Of a DNA stretch of 64,000 nucleotides, positions 16,545-25,727 are shown piece after piece (position 1 is the stretch's first letter; each line of letters starts with the position of its first letter). The stretch spans positions 434,001 to 498,000 of the forward strand of contig NZ_LRXL01000037.1 in assembly GCF_001637325.1 (NCBI RefSeq). Reading direction: 5' to 3'. Source of the DNA: Cochleicola gelatinilyticus. GTDB taxonomy: Bacteria; Bacteroidota; Bacteroidia; Flavobacteriales; Flavobacteriaceae. A program made the position numbers and the translations under genes. The notes beneath the pieces are model-generated. The model did not search any database. It was not told the origin of the DNA and was given only the letters and a program-made list of their open reading frames with translations.

Positions 16545-17450
16545 ATGAAGCTGACTATCACTTTTTTACTTCTGTTTCCGATATTATGTATGGCGCAAAA
16601 TAAATCTAAAATATCTGATGCAAAAGAAGATAAATCCCAAAGAAATTCTAACACAATTAGTGTAAATACTAATTCTCCAACAAGCAGCGATACCAACATT
16701 GTGACTTTAGAAATTAGTGGAATACTTGATTCTAAAGATGTGATTATAACGGGGCCTATTGGCTGGGAAACTAATATAAATGAATTTCGTCAAGGTGCTG
16801 ATCGTGTCATGCGGGTAAAAGGAGGAACTACTATGGAATTACCTTTTATTTTTGAAACATCTAATCCTGACAATATAAGGGCTATTCAAAAATGGTATGC
16901 TATGAAAGATACTCGTCAGAAACCAACTCCAAAAAACATGGTAATCTCTGTCGCGAATTCAAATGGCAAGATTATAACTAACTATAAATTATTTAGTTAT
17001 ATACCCACACAAATACGTACCAAAAATGAGGGGCGAACATCATTTACGTTTGAAAGTAGTAAAGAACCCGACTTAAAACTCGCTGTTGATATTCCGGATG
17101 ATTTTGGTTCCGCTTCATTATATAGTTCCACTAAAAATAAGCTAGTAGAAATTAGTGGTGTTACACATTCTAATTTTAAACCAGTCGTTGAAATTGATTA
17201 TTCAGAAAAAATTATAACCTTAGAAATGTCAATCCGCGAGGGTAAAGGTTTAACCACCTTCGTTAAGAACAGTGCAAATGGTATTAGCGACCAAAGAGTC
17301 ATGAAGATATCTCAGCTGTCAAGAAATGGAGCACAAGTGGTATCTTCTGAAAGCTTTACCGAAATACTCCCCTTTAAATATGAATTATTCTTTGAATCTG
17401 ATTTAAGTATAAAGGCAAGAACATCATTTAGGTATGTAGACAAAAAATAA
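16545..17450 (+). CDS. Secreted protein resembling injection-system tube domains, 301 aa
   Basis: A signal peptide (MKLTITFLLLFPILCMAQ) and a Ser/Asn-rich linker to about residue 45 come first. Residues of about 60-165 follow the gp19 tube pattern seen in this window's own tube proteins: NEFRQGADRVM, then a strand ELPFIF, a helix IRAIQKWYAMK, and MVISVANSNGKIITNYKLFS followed by YIPTQI. A second weaker copy may run from about residue 210 to the end (KISQLSRNGAQVVSSESF, then ILPFKYELFF). These are by-eye matches. It lies 12 kb from the injection-system operon as a single gene. Its function is unknown. Confidence 0.7.
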   Translation: MKLTITFLLLFPILCMAQNKSKISDAKEDKSQRNSNTISVNTNSPTSSDTNIVTLEISGILDSKDVIITGPIGWETNINEFRQGADRVMRVKGGTTMELPFIFETSNPDNIRAIQKWYAMKDTRQKPTPKNMVISVANSNGKIITNYKLFSYIPTQIRTKNEGRTSFTFESSKEPDLKLAVDIPDDFGSASLYSSTKNKLVEISGVTHSNFKPVVEIDYSEKIITLEMSIREGKGLTTFVKNSANGISDQRVMKISQLSRNGAQVVSSESFTEILPFKYELFFESDLSIKARTSFRYVDKK

Positions 17451-17546
17451 TTTGTACAACAGAACGTATCAAGTTTATACTGCACTCATATAAGTAAACC
17501 TCATTTTTTAAATAATCGCTCTTGTTATAAATATATTATAGCAACA

Positions 17547-17554
17547 TATTTTTG
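17547..17554 (+). promoter_or_regulatory. Promoter -7 element
   Basis: TATTTTTG with a TTG 22 bases upstream. It would drive the 17712 gene with a leader of about 150 bases. Confidence 0.35.
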
Positions 17555-17711
17555 TGCTCTTTTAGTAAAATTAGCCAAGCAATAATTAAATTTTACTTAG
17601 CTTGATGGGAATTTGTGGTTGCAAATTGTTATTGATACGATTATGTTGTACTTTTTAGATTGCATAAAGATTTGTGCATCACCTTCTGCTATATCCAAAA
17701 ACAACTGTGTT

Positions 17712-18974
17712 ATGAAAAAAATAAAATTCCGAAGAAATCTTACTTTTTTGTATTATTTCATATTTCTTGTTTTCTTTATTCCGAAAACGGGCGCGCAGGA
17801 GCTTGAAAATTTTAGAGAATATTCTGGTACGGTTGTAAATGCTGTTACAGGCGATCCGGTAGAGGCTGTAAGTTTAACCATAAAAGATCATAACATTAGT
17901 ACCATCACAAATACCGACGGAGCATTTACTCTTAAAATTCCAAATGAAATTACTTCGGAAGTATTACAAATTGCAGATTTGGGGTTTCAACTGAAGGAGA
18001 TTTCGTTATCTCAGCTTTCACAGGATATTGAAATTCGTCTTACGCCAGCGATCACTACATTACCCGAAATAAGCATTTTAGGATATAAAGATGCTGAAGC
18101 TTTAGTTCGCAAATTATTCAAAGAAAAAGATAATAGTGATATAAATACTCCGTTACTTATGACGGCTTTTTATCGGGAGACTATAAAACGACGAAATCGC
18201 GATGTTTCATTAACAGAAGCCGTTGTAAATCTTTACAAGCAGCCTTACGCTTCTTCAAAAAAAGATATGATCGAATTGCATAAGGCCCGAAAAAGTACAG
18301 ACTATAAAAGGTTAGACACAGTAGCACTAAAACTTCAGGGAGGCCCTTTTTCAACATTGTATTTGGACATGATGAAATATCCAGATTTCATTTTTACAGA
18401 TGAATCGATCGACTATTACTCATTTAATTTTGAACCTAGCTCTACAATAAATGGAAAACCAGTATATGTAATTGGTTTTCAACCCAAAGTAGAAGATGGA
18501 CTTCCAAGTTTTAAAGGAAAGCTTTTTGTGGCATCAGATCAATTGGCATTGGCAGGTGCAGATTTTTTTATGGAATTAGGAAATACTGATGAGGCAAGTA
18601 AAATCTTTGTGAAAAAGAAACCTAGAGATATTATTGTAACCCCAAAAGAAGCCACCTACCATATAGACTATCGGGAAAAGAATGGCAAATGGTATTATGG
18701 CTACGGAAGTGTTTCGTTATCCTTTAAAGTGAATCAAAAAGGAAAGCTTTTTAATTCTAATTATACTATTTCTTCTGAAATGGCGGTAACCGATTGGAAA
18801 CTTATTGAAGAAAATCAGAAGCCAGAAACAAAAATGAAACCAACTGTTGTAATGACCGACGAAAAATTTGGGTTTGCAGACCCCGATTTTTGGGGACTTT
18901 ATAATGTAATAGAGCCCGAGAAATCGATCGAGTCTGCAATTAATAAAATTCAACGGAAGTTAAAGCGTCAATAA
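17712..18974 (+). CDS. Carboxypeptidase-like regulatory domain protein
   Basis: The start at 17712 gives MKKIKFRRNLTFLYYFIF, a signal peptide cut near GAQ; the ORF extends 33 codons upstream without signal-peptide character. Residues of about 40-125 form a CarboxypepD_reg-like beta-sandwich (GTVVNAVTGDPVEAVSLTIK, later NTDGAFTLKI). The remaining ~290 residues are a domain of unknown function found behind this sandwich in Bacteroidota, with strand-rich segments such as FKGKLFVASDQLALAGADF. Such proteins are exported; a cell-envelope role is inferred. It is a single gene. Confidence 0.75.
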   Translation: MKKIKFRRNLTFLYYFIFLVFFIPKTGAQELENFREYSGTVVNAVTGDPVEAVSLTIKDHNISTITNTDGAFTLKIPNEITSEVLQIADLGFQLKEISLSQLSQDIEIRLTPAITTLPEISILGYKDAEALVRKLFKEKDNSDINTPLLMTAFYRETIKRRNRDVSLTEAVVNLYKQPYASSKKDMIELHKARKSTDYKRLDTVALKLQGGPFSTLYLDMMKYPDFIFTDESIDYYSFNFEPSSTINGKPVYVIGFQPKVEDGLPSFKGKLFVASDQLALAGADFFMELGNTDEASKIFVKKKPRDIIVTPKEATYHIDYREKNGKWYYGYGSVSLSFKVNQKGKLFNSNYTISSEMAVTDWKLIEENQKPETKMKPTVVMTDEKFGFADPDFWGLYNVIEPEKSIESAINKIQRKLKRQ

Positions 18975-19101
18975 ATATAGTACGTTATAGATGCATTGCT
19001 TATAAATTAAAATAATGCTTGTTACAACGTCACAATAAGTAACGTTTATTTAATTCCAATAAATAATTAATACCTTTCGGCTGCTAACTAAAAAAGTTTC
19101 C

Positions 19102-19953
19102 ATGGATACTATTTCAACGATCATATTAGCAGGAGGGCTTATTGTTATCATGCTTGGCATGGGATTAAGTTTACGATCTGAAGACTTTAAACGTATTTTT
19201 TTATATCCTAAAGCTATTTTTATTGGTTTAATAAATCAACTTATTTTTCTTCCATTAATTGGTTTATGTATTGTATTATTATTTCCACTTCAACCTGAGA
19301 TTGCTGTAGGAATATTAATTCTATCTGCTTGCCCAGGAGGACCTACTTCTAATTTAATTACACATTTAGCGAAAGGAGATTTAGCACTTTCGGTTACACT
19401 AACAGCTTTTAGTAGTCTAATCACAATTTTGACAATTCCATTTATAGTTAATTTTGCCTTGCTAAATTTTTATAATGAAGGAACAATTATAGAATTAGAT
19501 ATATTTCAAACCATAGCGCAAATAGCAATTATTGTTGTGATTCCAATATTAATAGGAATGTTTGTTAGAAATAGAAAAGAAGAATTTGCAAATAAAATGG
19601 GAAAGCCGGTGCGTATTGCTTCAGGAATTTTGCTAATCGTTATTATTGTCGGAATTGTATTAAAAGAGCGCGCACATTTCGCATCTTATTTTGAACAAGC
19701 TGGTCTAGCAACACTTGTTTTAAACATAGCTACTATGCTAGTAGGGTATATAACAGCAAGAATGTTTCGTGTAAAGAAAGAACAGTCTATTTCTATTGCT
19801 ATAGAATCGGGGATTCAAAACGGAACACTTGCTATCACTATTGCGGTAATATTGTTAGGGAATTCTGCATTTGCAATTGCACCAGCAGTGTATAGCTTAT
19901 TAATGTTTTTTAGCGGTGGACTTTTAATCTATTGGGGAAATAAACAGACATAA
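19102..19953 (+). CDS. Bile acid:sodium symporter (BASS) family transporter
   Basis: A 283-aa protein with about nine or ten membrane segments. Family landmarks are MLGMGLSLRSEDFKRI in the first helices, the LSACPGGPTSNLITHLAKGD motif between helices, and AIESGIQNGTLAITIAVILL near the end. These correspond to the crossing sodium-site helices of BASS transporters. It imports an organic anion with sodium; the substrate cannot be read from sequence. It is a single gene with no partner. Confidence 0.9.
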   Translation: MDTISTIILAGGLIVIMLGMGLSLRSEDFKRIFLYPKAIFIGLINQLIFLPLIGLCIVLLFPLQPEIAVGILILSACPGGPTSNLITHLAKGDLALSVTLTAFSSLITILTIPFIVNFALLNFYNEGTIIELDIFQTIAQIAIIVVIPILIGMFVRNRKEEFANKMGKPVRIASGILLIVIIVGIVLKERAHFASYFEQAGLATLVLNIATMLVGYITARMFRVKKEQSISIAIESGIQNGTLAITIAVILLGNSAFAIAPAVYSLLMFFSGGLLIYWGNKQT

Positions 19954-20112
19954 AATTTACAACTCATCATTTCAATCTTTCTAGATTTATAGCTTTTACA
20001 TTGTAATTATTTGAGAGGGTATTTGTTCCGCGTACCTTGAAAATAGTTAACTACCAGATCTATAAAATATTTGGTAGGTTTTAAAGTAATGTTTACAGTT
20101 TACTATAACCAA

Positions 20113-20139
20113 GAAGCGACCCCTTGTGGGAGTCGCTTC
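20113..20139. other. Strong hairpin in the 19954-20373 spacer
   Basis: GAAGCGAC/GTCGCTTC with an 11-base loop. There is no T-run on either side, so it is not a classic terminator, though it lies between two genes that end towards each other (stops at 19953 and 20374). It could also be a small-RNA stem. The rest of the 420-base spacer is AT-rich, with nothing recognised. Confidence 0.4.
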
Positions 20140-20373
20140 AACCAAATAAATCAATTATTAACTAAATAACAATTAACTTTCCTTTTTCGCTATAGGAGCG
20201 ATAATTTTTTATATAGAAACAAAATATATTTCTAATTATGGTACAATATTATTAAAAAGATACTTGGTTGCAATATCCTTTACGTTAAATTTAACGTTAT
20301 TTAATGTACTTATAACGAAAACATTTTTAAATGTTAAAAATATAACAGGTGGTTATATACTTAAAAAAGGAAA

Positions 20374-21084
20374 TTAATTTTCGTCATCTGGTGTTTCGAT
20401 AGCGATCACTGAATTGCCAACTTTTTGAATGGCAGGTTTTTCTAAATCCAATGCTACGCCAGAGTTGGAGAGCATTACAATAGAAAATATGTTTGTATTA
20501 TCGAAGTTGTTTTCTGCAATCATAACCTCTCGTAAGCTTTGTGTTGTCGCTAGATCTTCTGGTAAAGAACCATATAGTTTATTATCGAACACATTAAATA
20601 CAATAATGTTTTTTAAATTATTTAATGAATAAGGTAAAGTGCCAGTTAATTGGTTACTGCTTAAATGTAATTGCTTTAAATTAACTAAATTACCAATCGA
20701 GCTAGGGATAATTCCAGTTAGAAAGTTTCCATTAAAAGCTAATAATTCTAATTTAGTTAATTTCCCAATAGATTCTGGTAAGCTTCCGCTAATTTCATTA
20801 AATGAAAGTTCTAATACTTTTAAATTTTCAAGATCGCCAATAGATGCAGGTAGCGTACCTTTTATTTTATTAAATAAAAGACTAATACCCGTTACTGTAT
20901 TATTCTCAACTGTAACCCCTTGCCAATTTTCTACAGGTTCATTGAGCTCCCATGTGTTGACCCAATTTTCACCATCGGTGGCAATATAAAAATCAATAAG
21001 AGCTTGTTTTTCTTTTTGAGGAACTTCTGCATACATAAGTGTGGAAGCTAATAATGCAACAAGGGTAAGTAGTGTGTTTTTCAT
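20374..21084 (-). CDS. Secreted plant-type leucine-rich-repeat protein
   Basis: The start at 21084 gives signal peptide MKNTLLTLVALLASTLMYAE; the ORF extends 22 codons upstream into sequence without signal-peptide character. An LRRNT-like cap (ALIDFYIATDGENWVNTW) is followed by about five LRRs of 24 residues with the LxxLxxLxLSxNxLTGxLP pattern (for example LKVLELSFNEISGSLPESIG and LKQLHLSSNQLTGTLPYSL). No T9SS sorting domain is seen at the C-terminus (VIAIETPDDEN). It probably works by protein binding outside the inner membrane; its partner is unknown. Confidence 0.85.
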   Translation of the reverse strand: MKNTLLTLVALLASTLMYAEVPQKEKQALIDFYIATDGENWVNTWELNEPVENWQGVTVENNTVTGISLLFNKIKGTLPASIGDLENLKVLELSFNEISGSLPESIGKLTKLELLAFNGNFLTGIIPSSIGNLVNLKQLHLSSNQLTGTLPYSLNNLKNIIVFNVFDNKLYGSLPEDLATTQSLREVMIAENNFDNTNIFSIVMLSNSGVALDLEKPAIQKVGNSVIAIETPDDEN

Positions 21085-21188
21085 AATTTGGAGGCTAAGA
21101 TTATTCTTACAATTTAATGTAAAATAAAGCGTTTTACCTCTAAAGAACAAATATATTCGATGAAATACACAAATTTGTAGTAATTTTA

Positions 21189-21827
21189 TTACGCTATTTC
21201 ATTAATGTAGGCTACGTTAACTTCATGTACACCCTTAAATACGCGAATTTCCAAGCGGTCTGAGAACAAATGAGTTGCTTTTAAAGATTCTTCTGTTTTT
21301 TTAGCTTCTGTTATATATTCATCGTTATCTCCATACAAGTAGGTAACCGTGGTAGTAGTATCTAAATGAGTAAAATTCTTGGCGGTTAACTCTATGGGTA
21401 TTCCGCCCGAATGAAGAACTAGGTGATTGCACAAAATTTTTCTGCTTGCTATCCAACGTGTTGCGATCGATACTCCTTGAGAATACCCAAGAATAATAAA
21501 ACGAACGGGTTGCTTTGTAATAGTGGTTTCATAAACTCGGTCAATATACTCGAGTACATTATTTGTTTCAGTTTTAGTGTTTTCTTTAGTTAACCAGCTT
21601 GCACCTACATGTTTAAAGTTTTTACCTTGATAATATTTAGACGGAGCCTGAGGAGCCACAATGTAGTTTTCTTCAGGATTTAGATTAGAAAAATAACGAA
21701 TAAAATACCGACTTAAATATCCCATTCCATGAAATACCAACCAGACATTCTTAGTTTTATCGGTATAATTATTTAATTCTGAATAGGTATTAGTAGAAGT
21801 ATAAGAAACTTGCTTTTCTGAAGCCAT
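21189..21827 (-). CDS. Alpha/beta hydrolase (phospholipase/carboxylesterase type)
   Basis: 212 aa with no signal peptide. Motifs: WLVFHGMGYLSRYFIRYF (oxyanion region), nucleophile Ser in ILGYSQGVSIATRW, an acidic YLYGDNDEYI, and His in FKGVHEVNVAYI. This is the full triad of the YpfH/carboxylesterase 2 group. The substrate is unknown. The divergent gene at 21870 (thioesterase) starts 43 bases away, so a shared promoter region is likely. Confidence 0.85.
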   Translation of the reverse strand: MASEKQVSYTSTNTYSELNNYTDKTKNVWLVFHGMGYLSRYFIRYFSNLNPEENYIVAPQAPSKYYQGKNFKHVGASWLTKENTKTETNNVLEYIDRVYETTITKQPVRFIILGYSQGVSIATRWIASRKILCNHLVLHSGGIPIELTAKNFTHLDTTTTVTYLYGDNDEYITEAKKTEESLKATHLFSDRLEIRVFKGVHEVNVAYINEIA

Positions 21828-21869
21828 TGTATTTGGGGTTTTGTATTTTTACAAATGTAAACGAAACCT

Positions 21870-22289
21870 ATGAAGTATTCTAAATCTGAAATTCTTGATG
21901 CATGTAAAAAAATGTGTAAGAACACTTTAATGGAAACATTAGATATTGATTTTATTGATGTTACAGACGATACTATCGTGGCGAGAATGCCAGTAACTCC
22001 AAAAGTTCATCAGCCAGACGGTGTATTGCATGGCGGTGCAATGGTTGCATTGGCAGAAAGTGTAGGAAGTGCGGGAGCTTTTATTTTTTTAGATTCTAAA
22101 AACATAAATATTCGCGGCATTGAAATTTCTGCGAATCATGTAAAAGGGGTTCGAGATGGTTTTGTATATGCAACGGCACAGGTTCTTCATAGAGGTAGAA
22201 CGACACAATTATGGCATATAAAGATTACAAACGAAGAAGGAGCACTTGTATCTATGGTAAAATTAACAACTCTTACGCTTCAAAAATAA
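21870..22289 (+). CDS. PaaI-family acyl-CoA thioesterase (hotdog fold)
   Basis: 139 aa. The hotdog-fold motif is visible: VHQPDGVLHGGAMVALAESV with the catalytic acidic residue in the helix after HGG, then ANHVKGVRDGFVYATAQVLH and RTTQLWHIKITNEEG. One base separates it from menF and menD follows, so it very likely hydrolyses 1,4-dihydroxy-2-naphthoyl-CoA (the MenI role) in menaquinone synthesis. The role is inferred from context; the family is clear. Confidence 0.88.
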   Translation: MKYSKSEILDACKKMCKNTLMETLDIDFIDVTDDTIVARMPVTPKVHQPDGVLHGGAMVALAESVGSAGAFIFLDSKNINIRGIEISANHVKGVRDGFVYATAQVLHRGRTTQLWHIKITNEEGALVSMVKLTTLTLQK

Positions 22290-22290
22290 T

Positions 22291-23358
22291 ATGAATTACA
22301 ACTCTTTAGTGCAGCAGGTTGAAAATCATTATAAAGATCGTAAACCATTCGTACTTTTTTGTCCACCAGAAAGTGATAATATACAAGTGTATCTTCAAAA
22401 AGATAGTACTTTGTATACAACGAACGATTTTTCAGAAAATGGTTTTGTATTTGCTCCTTTCGATTTTAATGGAGAAGCAATTTGCATGCCCGTTTCTAAA
22501 TGTGACTGTAGTGAAGTTTCCTTTCAGAAAGAAACTATTGAAGAATATACAATAACAGCTTCTGAGGACCATATAGAAAAAGAAGCCTACCTCGAGTTAG
22601 TTCGTGCGGCTATGACTGAAATTAGTGGAAAAAAGGCTAAAAAAATAGTTACTTCTCGACCTCACACTCTTAATTCTAAACCGTTACAATTATCACTTTT
22701 ATTAAAACGATTATTGCAATTATACCCCGGAGCTTTAAGGTATATATGGTTTCATCCTAAAACCGATTTATGGTGTGGTGCCACGCCCGAAACATTATTA
22801 GAAACAAACGGAATTTCGTTTAAAACAATGGCACTTGCTGGAACTCGAAAAATTAATGAAAAAAGGCCGCCCGATTGGACTCATAAAGAGATCGATGAGC
22901 AACAATTGGTTACCGATGCCATAGTGCAGAGTTTACAACGGGTCACTTCTGTTGTACGCCTCTCTAAAACGTATACTCAAAAAGCAGGATCTCTCGCTCA
23001 TTTAAAAACAGACATAACGGGCGTATTAAAAAATGGTAAAACAAATCTTGCAACCATTGTTGGGACCTTACACCCAACACCTGCAGTTTGTGGAACTCCT
23101 CAAAAGAAAGCCAAATCTTTTATTCTTGAAAGAGAGAAATACCAAAGAGAATATTATACGGGTTTTTTAGGGCCAATCGATCAACTTTCTCAGAGCGGAC
23201 GACTATTTGTTAATCTACGATGTATGAAGATTACAGATACCACAATAACTATTTATGTAGGTGGAGGAATTACTGCCGCATCGATTCCAGAGGATGAATG
23301 GAATGAAACACAACATAAACTTGGCACTATGATGCAGGTAGTACAACCAATGCTTTAA
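22291..23358 (+). CDS. menF: Isochorismate synthase
   Basis: 355 aa, chorismate-binding family. The C-terminal catalytic domain has KKIVTSRPHTLN, LWCGATPETLLETNGISFKT, MALAGTRKINE, LHPTPAVCGTPQKKA and FVNLRCMKITDTTITIYVGG. It isomerises chorismate to isochorismate, the entry to menaquinone. The length is a little short for MenF, but typical of Bacteroidota forms with a reduced N-terminal part. It lies in a compact menaquinone cluster, 32 bases before menD. Confidence 0.92.
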   Translation: MNYNSLVQQVENHYKDRKPFVLFCPPESDNIQVYLQKDSTLYTTNDFSENGFVFAPFDFNGEAICMPVSKCDCSEVSFQKETIEEYTITASEDHIEKEAYLELVRAAMTEISGKKAKKIVTSRPHTLNSKPLQLSLLLKRLLQLYPGALRYIWFHPKTDLWCGATPETLLETNGISFKTMALAGTRKINEKRPPDWTHKEIDEQQLVTDAIVQSLQRVTSVVRLSKTYTQKAGSLAHLKTDITGVLKNGKTNLATIVGTLHPTPAVCGTPQKKAKSFILEREKYQREYYTGFLGPIDQLSQSGRLFVNLRCMKITDTTITIYVGGGITAASIPEDEWNETQHKLGTMMQVVQPML

Positions 23359-23390
23359 TCTTTCTTATTCTCTTCGTATTTTTATAGCCT

Positions 23391-25055
23391 ATGACTTTTT
23401 CTAATAAAGTATTGTCGCAAACAATTACCCAACTTTGCTTAATCAAAGAGATTGATCACATTGTTATTTCACCTGGTTCTCGAAATGCACCGCTTACCAT
23501 AGGTTTTACAGAACATCCCGAATTTAAGAACTTTAGTATTATCGATGAACGTTGCGCCGCTTTTTTTGCAATGGGAATGGCACAACAACTAAAAAGACCA
23601 GTCGCATTAGTATGCACTTCTGGGTCGGCATTACTAAATTATTACCCTGCAATCGCAGAAGCCTTTTATAGCAATATTCCCTTAGTAGTGATCTCTGCCG
23701 ATCGACCACAACACTTAATCGACATAGGTGACGGACAAACAATTAGGCAGGAGAATGTGTACGCCAATCACATTTTGTACAGTGCCAATTGTATGGAAGG
23801 AACGGAACATCAAATTAAAAACGAAACTGAAATAAATATCGCCCTAAACACTGCTATTGAATTAAAAGGTCCTGTGCATATTAATGTTCCATTTTCTGAA
23901 CCTCTTTATCATACTACCACAGAACTTTCGGTACGGCCACAACATGTGCCAGCAAGATTAGAAAAAAATACGATCGACCTTTTAGAAACAAAATTATTAG
24001 ATACTTGGAATGCTGCAAATCGAATTATTGTTTTAATAGGTGTGTTAGATCCTGAAAGTATCGATGAAGATTCACTAGAAAAATTAGCAAAAGACCCCAG
24101 AGTGATTGTATTTACTGAAACGACCTCTAATGTATATCATGAGAATTTCTTTCCAGCAATAGACCAATTAATAGCCCCGTTAAATAACACAGACTTCGAA
24201 AGATTACAACCAGACCTTTTACTTACGTTTGGAGGAATGGTAGTTTCAAAGAAAATAAAAGCTTTTCTTCGAACCTATAAACCAAATAAACATTGGCATG
24301 TGGATATAAAACGTGCGTTCGACACTTATTTTTCACTTACGGAACATATTAAATTAAACCCTGGTGATTTTCTTAAAGCCTTTTTGCCCAAAGATATTCA
24401 ACATACTAGCACTTATTTTAAAACCTGGGAACAAGTAAAAATACACCGCCTTAAAAAACATGAAACCTATTTAAACTCGATCCCATTTTCAGATTTAAAA
24501 GTTTTTTCTGAAATAGTAAAAAGGTTGCCAGATGCCATACAGCTTCAGTTAAGCAATAGTGCTACAATTCGTTACGCACAATTGTTTTCAATTAAGCCAT
24601 CAATTAAAGTATTTTGTAATAGAGGAACTAGTGGTATCGACGGAAGCACTAGTACTGCGGTTGGAGCTGCTTTTATAGCTTCAGAACAAACGGTTTTTAT
24701 AACAGGAGATCTTAGTTTTCTCTACGATAGTAACGGACTTTGGAATGCTTATATTCCGAAACATTTCAGAATAATCCTAATAAATAATGGGGGAGGAGGT
24801 ATTTTCAGAATTCTTCCGGGAGCTAAAAAAGTAAGTCAGTTCGATACTTTTTTTGAAACAAAACACAATTTTTCAGCCAAACATCTTTGTGAGATGTATG
24901 ATTTTAGATATGAACATGTAAATAGTTTGGAATCACTTCAGAAATCTTTAGCAACTTTTTTCGATGCCTCTGATGTTCCTAAATTATTGGAAATAGATAC
25001 TTCTAAACAGAACAATGATGAAATACTAGTAACTTATTTTAGTGAAGTACGGTAG
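23391..25055 (+). CDS. menD: 2-succinyl-5-enolpyruvyl-6-hydroxy-3-cyclohexene-1-carboxylate synthase
   Basis: 554 aa, thiamine-diphosphate enzyme. Motifs: HIVISPGSRNAPLTIGF, DERCAAFFAMGMAQ (catalytic Glu region), ALVCTSGSALLNYYPA, and the ThDP-binding segment TGDLSFLYDSNGLWNA with NNGGGGIFRILPGA. It condenses 2-oxoglutarate with isochorismate. Its last 17 bases overlap the convergent 25039 gene. The next pathway gene in this window, menB, is 3.2 kb downstream; menC, menE and menA are not in view. Confidence 0.96.
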   Translation: MTFSNKVLSQTITQLCLIKEIDHIVISPGSRNAPLTIGFTEHPEFKNFSIIDERCAAFFAMGMAQQLKRPVALVCTSGSALLNYYPAIAEAFYSNIPLVVISADRPQHLIDIGDGQTIRQENVYANHILYSANCMEGTEHQIKNETEINIALNTAIELKGPVHINVPFSEPLYHTTTELSVRPQHVPARLEKNTIDLLETKLLDTWNAANRIIVLIGVLDPESIDEDSLEKLAKDPRVIVFTETTSNVYHENFFPAIDQLIAPLNNTDFERLQPDLLLTFGGMVVSKKIKAFLRTYKPNKHWHVDIKRAFDTYFSLTEHIKLNPGDFLKAFLPKDIQHTSTYFKTWEQVKIHRLKKHETYLNSIPFSDLKVFSEIVKRLPDAIQLQLSNSATIRYAQLFSIKPSIKVFCNRGTSGIDGSTSTAVGAAFIASEQTVFITGDLSFLYDSNGLWNAYIPKHFRIILINNGGGGIFRILPGAKKVSQFDTFFETKHNFSAKHLCEMYDFRYEHVNSLESLQKSLATFFDASDVPKLLEIDTSKQNNDEILVTYFSEVR

Positions 25056-25437
25056 TGGATTTTGAAATTAATTGATCTGCCCAGATTTTAGCTTCATCGA
25101 AAGTAGAAAATGAGAGAATAGGTTTTTTAAAGAAGTTTTCTTCAAGCTTTACAGATTCCTGCGCCATTTTTGTATATCCTACTACAGCAATTCCTTTTAA
25201 GTTAGGAAGTCTTTCCAAATATTTATAATCGATAGGATTAACCGCATAGTTATTTATTCTATGAGAAATATATACCATTGGTCTAGATCCAACTTCAATT
25301 AGAGAACGGGTTAGTAAAGAAATACTTGATTTAATAGTTACCAATACATCTGGGTTTGCTTCAAAAACGACGATATTTTTGCAAATTGTAACTGTAGCTA
25401 ACTCTGATTTTATAATTTTTGGAAATTTCTTGCTCAC
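25039..25437 (-). CDS. SpoIIAA/STAS-like small protein, 132 aa
   Basis: A soluble protein with an alternating strand/helix layout: VTICKNIVVFEANPDVLV, then VYISHRINNYAVNP, LKGIAVVGYTKMAQES and a final FSTFDEAKIWADQL. The final 'F x T x x E A x x W' pattern is typical of STAS-like proteins of flavobacteria (SpoIIAA-like). No catalytic residues are known for the group. It is convergent with menD, overlapping 17 bases, and is probably unrelated to menaquinone. Confidence 0.65.
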   Translation of the reverse strand: MSKKFPKIIKSELATVTICKNIVVFEANPDVLVTIKSSISLLTRSLIEVGSRPMVYISHRINNYAVNPIDYKYLERLPNLKGIAVVGYTKMAQESVKLEENFFKKPILSFSTFDEAKIWADQLISKSTTVLH

Positions 25438-25715
25438 GATTTATTAATGATTTGGTTAATTCGGCTGGCAAAAGTAGGAAAAATCTTATATCGAGCTACT
25501 AGGTAATTTTTATCTCGTGTATTATTCGACGAAAAGCTGTTATTTTCCGAGTAAGAACAAAATTATCGAGTGATTTCTTCTAGTTTTGTGTTTTAATTAT
25601 AAATTTCTTGTGCTTTATTTTAGAAAAATTTTGGAGCAGCTAAATTTTCATGATAAAATAAATGATGTTTTTTTTCATCTTATAGAAGAATGGTATTTTC
25701 CTTTTCTGAAAGTTG

Positions 25716-25723
25716 TACCTTTG
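25716..25723 (+). promoter_or_regulatory. Promoter -7 element of the CvfB-like gene
   Basis: TACCTTTG, five bases before the ATG at 25728, so the message should be leaderless. This rules out an upstream in-frame ATG at 25713, which lies inside the promoter. Confidence 0.5.
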
Positions 25724-25727
25724 TAAA

